A DNA stretch of 64,000 nucleotides from an uncultured Lachnospiraceae bacterium. Its GTDB lineage: Bacteria > Bacillota > Clostridia > Lachnospirales > Lachnospiraceae. The DNA lies in assembly GCA_947630855.1 (NCBI GenBank), contig CANRJF010000003.1:1-64000 (forward strand), given 5' to 3'. The translations under genes and the position numbers were made by a program. This document shows positions 39,151 to 47,422 of the stretch, piece by piece. The stretch's first letter is position 1; every line of letters begins with the position of its first letter. The notes under the pieces are model-generated. The model did not search any database, was not told the origin of the DNA, and saw nothing but the letters and a program-made list of their open reading frames with translations.

Positions 39151-39336
39151 CTATGAGTCGGGAGATGTATTTTTTTTCTCCTGCTCTTCTTTTTCTAAGG
39201 CTTCCAGTCCAAGCCGTATAAGTTCCACCGTTGCCTGTGAACGTGTTTGATAGCGATATTCATAACGGAAATCTTCTATTTTCTGAAACAGTTCATCATC
39301 CACGGAAACGGTATACCTGGGTCTATTTGTAGACAT
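39151..39336 (-). CDS. Ribbon-helix-helix (CopG-like) protein
   Basis: RPRYTVSVDDELFQKIEDFRYEYRYQTRSQATVELIRLGLEALEKEE. Confidence 0.7.
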   Translation of the reverse strand: MSTNRPRYTVSVDDELFQKIEDFRYEYRYQTRSQATVELIRLGLEALEKEEQEKKNTSPDS

Positions 39337-39520
39337 GCGCATCACCTCATTTGTGATTATACCGAAGTAGGGCAAGGATGTAAAGAAAACAAACGACTTA
39401 AATTAAAGTTCCGAATTAACAAAAACTACCTGTAAAATAAAGTAGTGCAAATTGTATTCTTCACAAAGTGTATTTGCGGATTATTGTTTTTAAATTATAA
39501 TGCAAATATTTATTTTTTTA

Positions 39521-39574
39521 TTGACATTGGTTCACTGAACCATTATAATAAGCAATATGGTGATTCACTGAACC
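39521..39574 (+). promoter_or_regulatory. TTGACA-17-TATAAT promoter carrying operator GGTTCACTGAACC in the spacer and GATTCACTGAACC downstream
   Basis: Exact sequence; operators at 39529-39541 and 39562-39574. Confidence 0.8.
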
Positions 39575-39604
39575 AACAAAAACAATGGGCGAGGAGGAGA
39601 TGCT

Positions 39605-39790
39605 ATGGCTGCGAAACTGAAACGTTACTCAATTTCTGTTCCTATTGTCATGAAAGCAGAACTGGATTCATTGAAGTCCAACCGTTACGAAAAGATGACA
39701 GTGAACGGAATGCTCTGTGATTTAATCCTTCGGGGATTAGATTCCGTGGAGCGGCAGAATGAGAGCAATAAATGCGAAGTAGGTATGTAG
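39605..39790 (+). CDS. RHH-like small DNA-binding protein
   Basis: MAAKLKRYSISVPIVMKAELDSLKSNRYEKMTVNGMLCDLILRGLDSVE; paralog at 47679; RBS gaggagg. Confidence 0.65.
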   Translation: MAAKLKRYSISVPIVMKAELDSLKSNRYEKMTVNGMLCDLILRGLDSVERQNESNKCEVGM

Positions 39791-39852
39791 GGCTGTATGC
39801 CATAAGATAGCCAGGGTACTCTAAATCCCAGGATAACAGGAGGAAAACGAGT

Positions 39853-40692
39853 ATGACAGAACTCAAAATGAAATTGAAACCAGGTCTTGTAAAACGTGGA
39901 CTGGCAGTTGCTCTTGCAATCGTGCTGGGCGTCAGCATGATTCCTGACACATTTGCGTCGGCGTCAGGGAAAAATGTTGAAGCAAGTACGCGCGGAGAGT
40001 CTAACACAGACCCAAGTGGAAAAACTGACCCAAACCCAAGTGGAAAAACTGACCCAAACCCAAGTGGAAAAACTGACCCAAACCCGACGAACAATGATGA
40101 CAACAACACAAACACAAATACGTCAGATACGAACAAACCGGGAACTACCCAGACAACAACAACTGAGACTCCTAAGAATGTGGCAGTTACCGGCGTGGTT
40201 GTAACCTATGATGGTGCAAATGTAAAAGGTACAGTTACTATTAAGAAGGGAACAAAGTACAAGTTTAAGGCAGAAATTACCCCGGACAATGCAACGGATA
40301 AGACAGTAACATGGTCTACATCCAATGATAAGATTGCAACCGTTACAGCCGATGGCGTTGTAAAGGGCAAAAAAGCCGGAAAAGCTACCATAACTGCAAA
40401 AGCAGGAGATAAAACAGCCAGCTTTAAGGTTAAAGTCCAGACAAAGAAAGTAACCCTTAAAAATGTAAAGATGAGCAAGAAAAAGATTAAGTTAAAGAAA
40501 GGGGAAACTGCAGAACTTACGGCAACTAAAAATCCGGTGACAGCTTCAGGAAAGATTAAATGGAGTACTTCCAATAAGAAAGTAGTTACCGTAAAGAATG
40601 GTAAACTTAAGGCAAAAAAACCCGGAAAAGCTACCATTACAGCAAAAGTAGGCAATAAAAAAGCTACATGTAAAGTTACAGTAAAGAAATAA
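39853..40692 (+). CDS. Secreted protein with two Ig-like (Big_2) domains
   Basis: Signal peptide LAVALAIVLGVSMIPDTFASA, Pro/Ser/Thr linker, VTWSTSNDKIATVTADGVVKGKKAGKATITAKAGDKTASFKVKV x2. Confidence 0.88.
   Translation: MTELKMKLKPGLVKRGLAVALAIVLGVSMIPDTFASASGKNVEASTRGESNTDPSGKTDPNPSGKTDPNPSGKTDPNPTNNDDNNTNTNTSDTNKPGTTQTTTTETPKNVAVTGVVVTYDGANVKGTVTIKKGTKYKFKAEITPDNATDKTVTWSTSNDKIATVTADGVVKGKKAGKATITAKAGDKTASFKVKVQTKKVTLKNVKMSKKKIKLKKGETAELTATKNPVTASGKIKWSTSNKKVVTVKNGKLKAKKPGKATITAKVGNKKATCKVTVKK
40009..40087 (+). repeat. 24-bp tandem repeat (CCCAAGTGGAAAAACTGACCCAAA) ~3 copies within CDS
   Basis: Encodes repeated PNPSGKTD linker. Confidence 0.9.
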
Positions 40693-40775
40693 TGTGTGAA
40701 AATTGTCAGGCTGCCTGTATGTTTGGCAGCCTGGCCAATAAAAATACATATCAGGTATGCATAATTAGAAAAAGC

Positions 40776-42317
40776 ATGAAAAGAGAAATTGGTTTTAATG
40801 ATTCACCCGTGGATTTAATGGCATATGGCGCCGCATATATTTATCTGGTGCTGATGCTCCTTGTTTTTCCATTATATCATTATGACGGTTTTAACGGATT
40901 AAACGAAAAGAAAATTGTTTTTTTTATCGCAGTGACAGGAATATTCGGAATAATATGCCTGTTCCCTTTCATCAGGAATTTATACTTTTGTCATCATGAA
41001 ATATTGAAGAAAAAATGGCTGTCCGCAGATATAGCTGCTTTATGTTTTTTGGGAAGCATTTGTTTATCAGGAGTTGTTTCCATGGACAGGCAGGAAATGT
41101 TTTCTCCGACAGTAGGGAAGCGTATAGGTTTTTTTGTGATGTTTTTATGTATCATTGCATATTTTTGCGTACAAAGTTATGCGAAATGGGATGCCATATT
41201 GTTCTGGTGTTATCTGTTGGGAAGCGGGGGTATATATCTTTGGGGAATTTTATTAAACTGTAAAGTAAATTTATTCCATATACGGGAAACGTTCTATTTG
41301 AAAGAAGAAATGGCGATTTATGTCAGCCCCATTGGAAATATTAATTATAATGCCGCTTTTCTTGCATTGGCATTGCCGGCAGCAATGGCGATGTATTTGA
41401 TATGTAAAGAGCAGTTTACAAAAAATGTTTTAACCATATACCTTTTCCTTGGATTTTTGGATATGGTTCTTTTGCGCTCGGACAGTATTTATCCTGCAAT
41501 GGCGGCGGTATTTTGTGTATTATTTTACTTTGCCCTGGGAGGTAAGGAATATTTTAGGCGTTTCTGCCAGATGACCTGTTTATTGTTTTTTGCAGGAATA
41601 GCCACATTTCTTTTATATAGATGGATTCCGGGCAGAATGTATACAATGGAAGGAATTGGATGTTTATTTTTAGAACCATCTATATTAAGCATTGAAGTTA
41701 TTATAATACTTATTTGCTGCCTGGCGGGAAGAAATTATTCCCCAAAAAAAGAAATATGCCATACATTACAGAAAATATGGTTGTTATTGGTTATTGCGGC
41801 AGTTATATTGTTTGTTATATTTTTACTATGTATCAATATGTTTTTTCAGGAAAAGACCGTAGGGGCTTTCTGGGAGCCATTTGTTTTAACAGATACTTTC
41901 GGACATGGAAGAGGTTATATCTGGCGGCGCATTCCAAAAGTTTATATGGATTTTCCATGGAAAAATAAGCTGTTTGGGTGTGGTTTGAATTGTTTTAATA
42001 TGGCGGTGGCACCGTATTACAGGGAAGAGATGTTAAGTATTGACGGCACTGTTTTTTATGGAGCCCATAATGAATTCCTTAATCTCTTAATGGAGACAGG
42101 GATTGTGGGAACAGTAAGTTATTTTGGCATAATATTTGGGACATTTGCCCATGCCGTAAAAGGCCTGGCTAAAAATCCTATGAATATTGCTGTTATAGCT
42201 ACCATCTGTTCTTATCTGATTCAGGGGCTTGTAAATGATATTACGATTTTTACACTTTCATTGTTTTTTATTTTTTTAGGATGTGTCAACTCACCACACA
42301 GTGTTTTAGAAGAATAA
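40776..42317 (+). CDS. O-antigen ligase/polymerase (Wzy/WaaL-like) membrane protein
   Basis: ~12 TM segments; WRRIPKVYMDFPWKNKLFGCGLNCFNMAV...AHNEFLNLLMETGIVGTVSYFGIIFG typical O-antigen ligase loop. Confidence 0.8.
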   Translation: MKREIGFNDSPVDLMAYGAAYIYLVLMLLVFPLYHYDGFNGLNEKKIVFFIAVTGIFGIICLFPFIRNLYFCHHEILKKKWLSADIAALCFLGSICLSGVVSMDRQEMFSPTVGKRIGFFVMFLCIIAYFCVQSYAKWDAILFWCYLLGSGGIYLWGILLNCKVNLFHIRETFYLKEEMAIYVSPIGNINYNAAFLALALPAAMAMYLICKEQFTKNVLTIYLFLGFLDMVLLRSDSIYPAMAAVFCVLFYFALGGKEYFRRFCQMTCLLFFAGIATFLLYRWIPGRMYTMEGIGCLFLEPSILSIEVIIILICCLAGRNYSPKKEICHTLQKIWLLLVIAAVILFVIFLLCINMFFQEKTVGAFWEPFVLTDTFGHGRGYIWRRIPKVYMDFPWKNKLFGCGLNCFNMAVAPYYREEMLSIDGTVFYGAHNEFLNLLMETGIVGTVSYFGIIFGTFAHAVKGLAKNPMNIAVIATICSYLIQGLVNDITIFTLSLFFIFLGCVNSPHSVLEE

Positions 42318-42384
42318 ATATGATAAATAATCCTATGATTTGAAAATAAATTAGCCAGACAGAAGAAATTGTTTTTCTCATTGG

Positions 42385-42408
42385 GCCGGTGATTGTCACC
42401 GGCTTTTC
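42385..42408 (+). terminator. Rho-independent terminator (duplicated at 43434-43456)
   Basis: GCCGGTGATTGTCACCGGCTTTT. Confidence 0.85.
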
Positions 42409-42489
42409 CCATGTCGTAAAACCGGAACAATATATAAATATGAGATGATCAGAGCAATTGATAGATGGAAAAGAATGTTGTAATGTGTC

Positions 42490-42518
42490 AGAAATTGTGG
42501 TATATTTCCACTATGGGA
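42490..42518 (+). promoter_or_regulatory. Promoter of small toxin mRNA, locus 2
   Basis: TTGTAA-17-TATATT upstream of the CCATAGAG arm. Confidence 0.5.
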
Positions 42519-42603
42519 AACCATAGAGCAAAAGGCGGCTTTACCCTTCTTTGATGGAGTGATTTCTGAAATCCTCCAAACGAAAAGAAAGGAGGGTGAT
42601 AAG

Positions 42604-42699
42604 ATGAATGTTACATACCCTGATTTATTTCAGTTTTGTATATTTGTTGTTGCTCTTGTGGGATTATGCTATACAATCTTCAAGGGCAAAGGAAAATAG
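42604..42699 (+). CDS. Putative holin-like type I toxin (31 aa, MNVTYPDLFQFCIFVVALVGLCYTIFKGKGK)
   Basis: RBS aaaggaggg; paralog of 4049-4144; conserved flanking architecture. Confidence 0.75.
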   Translation: MNVTYPDLFQFCIFVVALVGLCYTIFKGKGK

Positions 42700-42810
42700 C
42701 CGCTGCTACTCCCAATAGCAACGGCTGACCTCATAAGAGGTTATGTACTGTTTATCGGAGGGTAGAGCCGTTTCTATGGCTTTCCCTTTTGCTATGTTCA
42801 ATATAGCATA
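42699..42810 (-). ncRNA. Putative antisense antitoxin RNA, locus 2
   Basis: Minus-strand TTGCAA-17-TATATT promoter near 42804-42832; bidirectional hairpin AGCCGCTGCTACTCCCAATAGCAACGGCT downstream of toxin stop. Confidence 0.55.
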
Positions 42811-42903
42811 TCTTTTGGAGGTTTGCAAGAAGATTCTTTCTTCAATTATTATTGAATTTTGCTTCAATGCATATTATTATGAATTGAGAAAGGAAGTGAT
42901 AGC

Positions 42904-43179
42904 ATGGCTACGGTAAGCCTTCAATTTGATGATGAAATGAAAAAACGACTTGATGAGATGTGCGATGAAATGGGAATGAACCTTACCACCTTTTTTATGA
43001 TTTATGCAAAAAAAGCCCTGCGTGATCGGAGAATACCCTTTGAAATAACAGCCTCTATGGATTCTTTTTACTCTGATTCCAATATGGAATATTTGCGTCA
43101 AGCTGACAATCAGGTCCAAAACGGGCAAGTTGTGATAAAAACCATAGAGGAATTGGAGAGGGAAAACCAGAACCACTAA
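42904..43179 (+). CDS. RelB/DinJ family antitoxin, C-terminus altered by deletion
   Basis: ATVSLQFDDEMKKRLDEMCDEMGMNLTTFFMIYAKKALRDRRIPFEITASMDSFYSDSNMEYL. Confidence 0.85.
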   Translation: MATVSLQFDDEMKKRLDEMCDEMGMNLTTFFMIYAKKALRDRRIPFEITASMDSFYSDSNMEYLRQADNQVQNGQVVIKTIEELERENQNH

Positions 43180-43298
43180 AAGGCATTCATAAGGGAAAAT
43201 GGAGCAGGCGAATCAATGATAAAGACAGGCTTGTCTACGAAGTCAATGAAGATGGCATTACTGTAAAACAGTGCAGGGGACATTATGATGACAAGTAA
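43149..43298 (+). pseudogene. C-terminal fragment of a Txe/YoeB-type toxin
   Basis: Out-of-frame overlap with antitoxin 3' end; reads GIGEGKPEPLKGIHKGKWSRRINDKDRLVYEVNEDGITVKQCRGHYDDK without start or N-terminal half. Confidence 0.8.
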
Positions 43299-43360
43299 TA
43301 TTTATGGCAGACGTACAGGTCTATCTTAGATGTGCATCTGCCGTTTTCATGATATCTGGC

Positions 43361-43428
43361 AGCGTATTTCAAAATTCTATATGTTTTTTTCTGGAAAAAT
43401 AGGTTGTTTGGATATGGTTTGAATTTTC
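43361..43428 (+). pseudogene. Fragment of a second O-antigen-ligase-like gene
   Basis: Translates, with one frameshift, to DIWQRISKFYMFF/WKNRLFGYGLNF, matching YIWRRIPKVYMDFPWKNKLFGCGLNCF of the intact gene. Confidence 0.75.
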
Positions 43429-43433
43429 ATTGG

Positions 43434-43456
43434 GCCGGTGATTGTCACCGGCTTTT
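43434..43456 (+). terminator. Duplicate of terminator at 42385
   Basis: GCCGGTGATTGTCACCGGCTTTT identical core, flanks also conserved. Confidence 0.85.
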
Positions 43457-43490
43457 ACCATGTCGTAAAATCGGAAACATGTATTTTGTG

Positions 43491-43520
43491 TTGATTGTGG
43501 TTCACTGAACCAACTATAAT
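43491..43520 (+). promoter_or_regulatory. Second GGTTCACTGAACC-containing promoter
   Basis: TTGATT-18-TATAAT with GGTTCACTGAACC at 43499-43511. Confidence 0.75.
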
Positions 43521-43603
43521 AAATTATATATCTTTAAAAAAGATAATATTTATCACAAAGAGAAGGGCGAAAAAAGCATGAAGTATTAAAAAACGTGCCT
43601 GGA

Positions 43604-43630
43604 AGGGCAGGCTTGTGCCCTGCTTTTTTA
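43604..43630 (+). terminator. Intrinsic terminator
   Basis: AGGGCAGGCTTGTGCCCTGCTTTTTT. Confidence 0.7.
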
Positions 43631-43930
43631 ATGGAAATAAAAAATTTTCCATTTACTGCAACCTTTTTTCAAAAACCGCACTCTATATAAACAGAACCCT
43701 AAATATAAAGGAGACGGGGGAAGGGAGGCGATACGAAATGGAGCAGATGGAAAATTTAGATGTAGAGATAAAAGAGGAATTAGAAGATATCTAAAATGTG
43801 CTGCAAATGCAGGAATTATTCCTGGAAAGGAATGAGGAGAAAGAGTCAGTAAGAAGAAGCATAAAGATTGTCCGCAAAATGATACATAAATTATTAGTGT
43901 ATGTATTTGGTAATTACAAACAACTAATTG

Positions 43931-43959
43931 TTGAAAAAAAGTTCCTGTGGATGTATAAT
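43931..43959 (+). promoter_or_regulatory. Promoter of the large surface protein gene
   Basis: TTGAAA-17-TATAAT. Confidence 0.65.
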
Positions 43960-44005
43960 AGCTATACTACTAGCAGTAGCAAAAAAATACTAAGAGGTGA
44001 TGGTT

Positions 44006-47000
44006 ATGAAAAAGGGAAAAGGATTTTTATTATTAGCAATGCTGCTTTTTATTATGTCGTGTATGCTTCTGCCGGAAACGACAGCGGCAGAGCAGGTTAG
44101 ACCGGAGGCAGAAAAAGCAGAAGAAACAAAAGAAGAATCAGACGGGCAGTCGCAGCAGACGGCGGGAGAAACCGAAGAAGAACAGACGGACTTAATAACA
44201 GTGGAGGCAGAAATCCAGGGTGCATACCAGTTTGGTGATATGCCTTCTTCGGCAGAGAACGAGATTGCCTTTTTTTCTATGGATCAGCCGGATGAAGAAA
44301 AAGAAGAGGCAGCAAAGGAGTTTATTTATCGGTCGTTGATGAAGGGGGAGAAAGGTGTTGATATTTCCGATTATGACATACCGGTCAGCAGGTTAAATGG
44401 CATGCTTGCCAGCCTTTTAAATGAGCATGCGGATCTTTATTTTGTTAGTCAAAGATATTCATATAGTTGTGTTGATATCGACAGTAGTGTAGACAGTAGT
44501 GTATATATACTGATATTTACTTTCGTGGAGACTGATGGTGAGGCGTTTTACAAGGAAACCAGGGCAGCTCTTTCGGTTGTGAAAGAAGGCATGAGCGATT
44601 TGCAGAAAGTAATAGCGCTGCATGACTATCTGGCGATAAATTGTGAATATGATAAGGAAAATTATGATAATCATACTATTCCGGACGAGTCTTATTCGGC
44701 ATATGGCGTGCTGGTCAATCATACAGGCGTGTGCAATGGATACGCGCTAGCATACGGTTATTTGCTGGAACAGGTGGGGATTAGAAGCTTTAAGGTCAGA
44801 AGCGCTGCAATGAATCATGCCTGGAATCTGGTTGAACTGGACGGTTCCTATTATCATGTGGATGTGACATGGGATGATCCCACATGGGATCTTGTTGGCA
44901 GGGCCAGACATCAATATATGCTAAAAAGTGATAATGCCCTTGCTGGCCATTACGATTGGGAAGTTTCGGGTGAGGGTTATTCTGCTGCCAATACAAAATA
45001 TGACAATGTGTTTTGGAATGATGTAGATTCCCCCTTGGTATTGGACGGAGAGCAGTGGAACGATTGTTATTATATTATATTTGACAGTAGGAGCAAAACT
45101 GGAAAAATAAAAAAGACCTCTTTATCAACTCTGTCGGATGCAGGAACTGAGATTGCCGATATCGGCAGGTGGGAAAACAAAAATTGGTATTGGGGGAAGG
45201 CTTATTCCGGGCTTTCCCTGTATCAGAATCGTTTGTATTATAATGATACTTCTTCTATATGCAGTATCGCAAAAGACGGGACGGATAAACGAGTGGAATT
45301 TGAGGCGGATACCACCAGCGGCTATATATATGGAAGTGCCTTTTGCCAGGGGAAAGTGTGCTATTCTCTGCATACGACGCCGAATTTCACAGGAAAGGAA
45401 ACGGTTTTAACGGCGGATATTGCCATTAAAGAGGAAGAGCCAACTGAGTTTCCGGTTAAAAAGGTTCTCTTAAGTGAGGATGAACTGGTGCTGTTAGAAG
45501 GAGAAACGGCAGTGTTGCAGGCTTCTCTTGCTCCGGCTTATACAACAGTAACAGATTCCGATATTTCATGGGAAAGCAGCAACCCTTCTGTTGCCACAGT
45601 ACAAAATGGCACAGTAACTGCTGTTTCGGCAGGGCAGTGTACGATTACGGCAACAGCAGGAGGGAAGCAGGGAACTTGTGAACTTAAAGTCTATGCTGGT
45701 CATCATCAGGGTGATATTGCGTCAGGCCGTGATGGAAGAATTGTCTGGAGAATTGATGCAAACGGAACGCTGATACTGGAAGGAACGGGAGATTTCCAGG
45801 AAAAAAGAACTGAAAGGCCTTGGAGTTGGGATTATAAGGAAAAAATCAAAGCTGCCAAAATCAATGTATCAAAGATAACAGATGTTTCTTATTTATTATA
45901 TGGATGTTCAAATTTGGAGAGTATTGAAATTAGCGGATTCGATACAAGCAGAGTAACAGATATGTCGTTTATGTTTACCGGGTGCAGCAGCCTGTCAGAT
46001 TTGGATTTGAGCGGTCTTGATACTGTCAATGTAACAAATATGTCGAGTATGTTTAGTGGATGTAGCAGCTTGACGAATTTGGATGTCAGTGGATTTGACA
46101 CAAGCAGAGTAACAGATATGTCGTTTATGTTTAGTGGATGTAGCAGTTTGACAAACTTGGATCTTAGTAGTTTTGATACAAGCAGCTTGGTGTATACGTA
46201 TAATATGTTTTATTTTTCTTTTAATTTGAAGAATTTGGATCTTAGCAGATTTGATACAAGCAACGTAATAGATATGGAGTATATGTCACGTATGCTTGTT
46301 GGTTGTTTAGATCTTGAGGAAGTTAGGTTTCCAGCCAATCTTGCGAAGGCTATTGCTCTCCCGCAACAGGAAGGCAATCATTGGGAGGATGAAAATGGGG
46401 AAATCAGAAGCGAAGCTGTAAAGGGATTACCGTCTGCAATGACATATTACAGCGTAGCAGATGGGGAGCAAAATCCGTCAGGCGGTGGTAATGAAGGACA
46501 AAATCCGTCAGGTGATGGTAATGAAGGACAAGCACCGTCAGAAGGCAGCGAAACGCCCAACCCATCGGGGGGTGGAGAAGGACAAAGCCCATCTGAAGGG
46601 AACGGGGAACAGGATTCTTCTAATCCGAATCAGGGCAACACTGATCAAAAACCAGATACGTCCACTACGCCAACTGAAACGTCAGGAAGTGATTCTGTGA
46701 CAAGCGTGAATTTGAATAAAACAAGCGTAACACTTCTGAGAGGAAAAACAATTTTATTGACAGCAGCCGTTGAACCGAACAATGCAATAGACAAAACTGT
46801 GAAATGGTCAACTTCTGATAATAAGGTTGCAACCGTTACAAATAATGGCAACGTCGAAGCAATTGGTATGGGGGAAGCGACTATCACTGCGCAGGCAGGC
46901 GGCAAGACAGCAACATGCAAGGTGACAGTACCTGAAGTAAAGCTGACAGCCACATCTGCTCCATTGCAAGTGAAAAGTTCTACAACAGCAATTAAAGTTG

Positions 47001-47422
47001 ACGAGAAGTATCCTTTCAACGATAAAGTGAAATCCTGGGAATCTTCCAACAAAAAGGTGGCTGCGGTTAATAAAAACGGTAAGATTACTGCGAAGAAAAA
47101 AGGAACAGCTAAAATTACAGTTACTATGGAGAGTGGCGCTACGGCAACATGTAAGATTACAGTCCAGACCAAGAAAGTAACCACTAAGAAGCTTAAGATG
47201 AGCCAGAAGAAGATTATTTTAAATAAAGGCAAGAGCCAGAAACTTGAAGTAACCAGAAATCCAATCACTGCAACAGAGAAGATTACCTGGAGCAGCAGTA
47301 AGCAGTCAGTAGTTACCGTTAACAAAAACGGCAAAGTAAAAGCAAAGAAAAAAGGAACGGCTACAATCACTGCCAAGACATCAAATGGCAAAAAGGCTAC
47401 CTGTAAGATTACTGTAAAATAG
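44006..47422 (+). CDS. Large secreted protein: transglutaminase-like domain, Big_2, BspA/DUF285 repeats, linker and C-terminal Big_2 repeats
   Basis: Signal peptide; HTGVCNGYALAYGYLLEQVGI...NHAWNLVELDGSYYHVDVTWDDPT; NVTNMSSMFSGCSSLTNLDVSGFDTSRVTDMSFMF repeats; ATVTNNGNVEAIGMGEATITAQAGGKTATCKVTV. Confidence 0.9.
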   Translation: MKKGKGFLLLAMLLFIMSCMLLPETTAAEQVRPEAEKAEETKEESDGQSQQTAGETEEEQTDLITVEAEIQGAYQFGDMPSSAENEIAFFSMDQPDEEKEEAAKEFIYRSLMKGEKGVDISDYDIPVSRLNGMLASLLNEHADLYFVSQRYSYSCVDIDSSVDSSVYILIFTFVETDGEAFYKETRAALSVVKEGMSDLQKVIALHDYLAINCEYDKENYDNHTIPDESYSAYGVLVNHTGVCNGYALAYGYLLEQVGIRSFKVRSAAMNHAWNLVELDGSYYHVDVTWDDPTWDLVGRARHQYMLKSDNALAGHYDWEVSGEGYSAANTKYDNVFWNDVDSPLVLDGEQWNDCYYIIFDSRSKTGKIKKTSLSTLSDAGTEIADIGRWENKNWYWGKAYSGLSLYQNRLYYNDTSSICSIAKDGTDKRVEFEADTTSGYIYGSAFCQGKVCYSLHTTPNFTGKETVLTADIAIKEEEPTEFPVKKVLLSEDELVLLEGETAVLQASLAPAYTTVTDSDISWESSNPSVATVQNGTVTAVSAGQCTITATAGGKQGTCELKVYAGHHQGDIASGRDGRIVWRIDANGTLILEGTGDFQEKRTERPWSWDYKEKIKAAKINVSKITDVSYLLYGCSNLESIEISGFDTSRVTDMSFMFTGCSSLSDLDLSGLDTVNVTNMSSMFSGCSSLTNLDVSGFDTSRVTDMSFMFSGCSSLTNLDLSSFDTSSLVYTYNMFYFSFNLKNLDLSRFDTSNVIDMEYMSRMLVGCLDLEEVRFPANLAKAIALPQQEGNHWEDENGEIRSEAVKGLPSAMTYYSVADGEQNPSGGGNEGQNPSGDGNEGQAPSEGSETPNPSGGGEGQSPSEGNGEQDSSNPNQGNTDQKPDTSTTPTETSGSDSVTSVNLNKTSVTLLRGKTILLTAAVEPNNAIDKTVKWSTSDNKVATVTNNGNVEAIGMGEATITAQAGGKTATCKVTVPEVKLTATSAPLQVKSSTTAIKVDEKYPFNDKVKSWESSNKKVAAVNKNGKITAKKKGTAKITVTMESGATATCKITVQTKKVTTKKLKMSQKKIILNKGKSQKLEVTRNPITATEKITWSSSKQSVVTVNKNGKVKAKKKGTATITAKTSNGKKATCKITVK

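Noticed and set aside
40009-40087. Short regularly repeated DNA, considered as a CRISPR-like array
   Set aside because: The 24-bp units are contiguous, without spacers, and encode an in-frame PNPSGKTD linker in a secreted protein.
43798-44100. 100-aa ORF overlapping the start of the surface protein
   Set aside because: Spans the probable promoter TTGAAA-17-TATAAT and continues out of frame into the signal peptide; most likely non-coding.
45880-46280. Repetitive DNA block
   Set aside because: Explained by BspA/DUF285 protein repeats in the 1141-aa ORF, not an independent DNA element.
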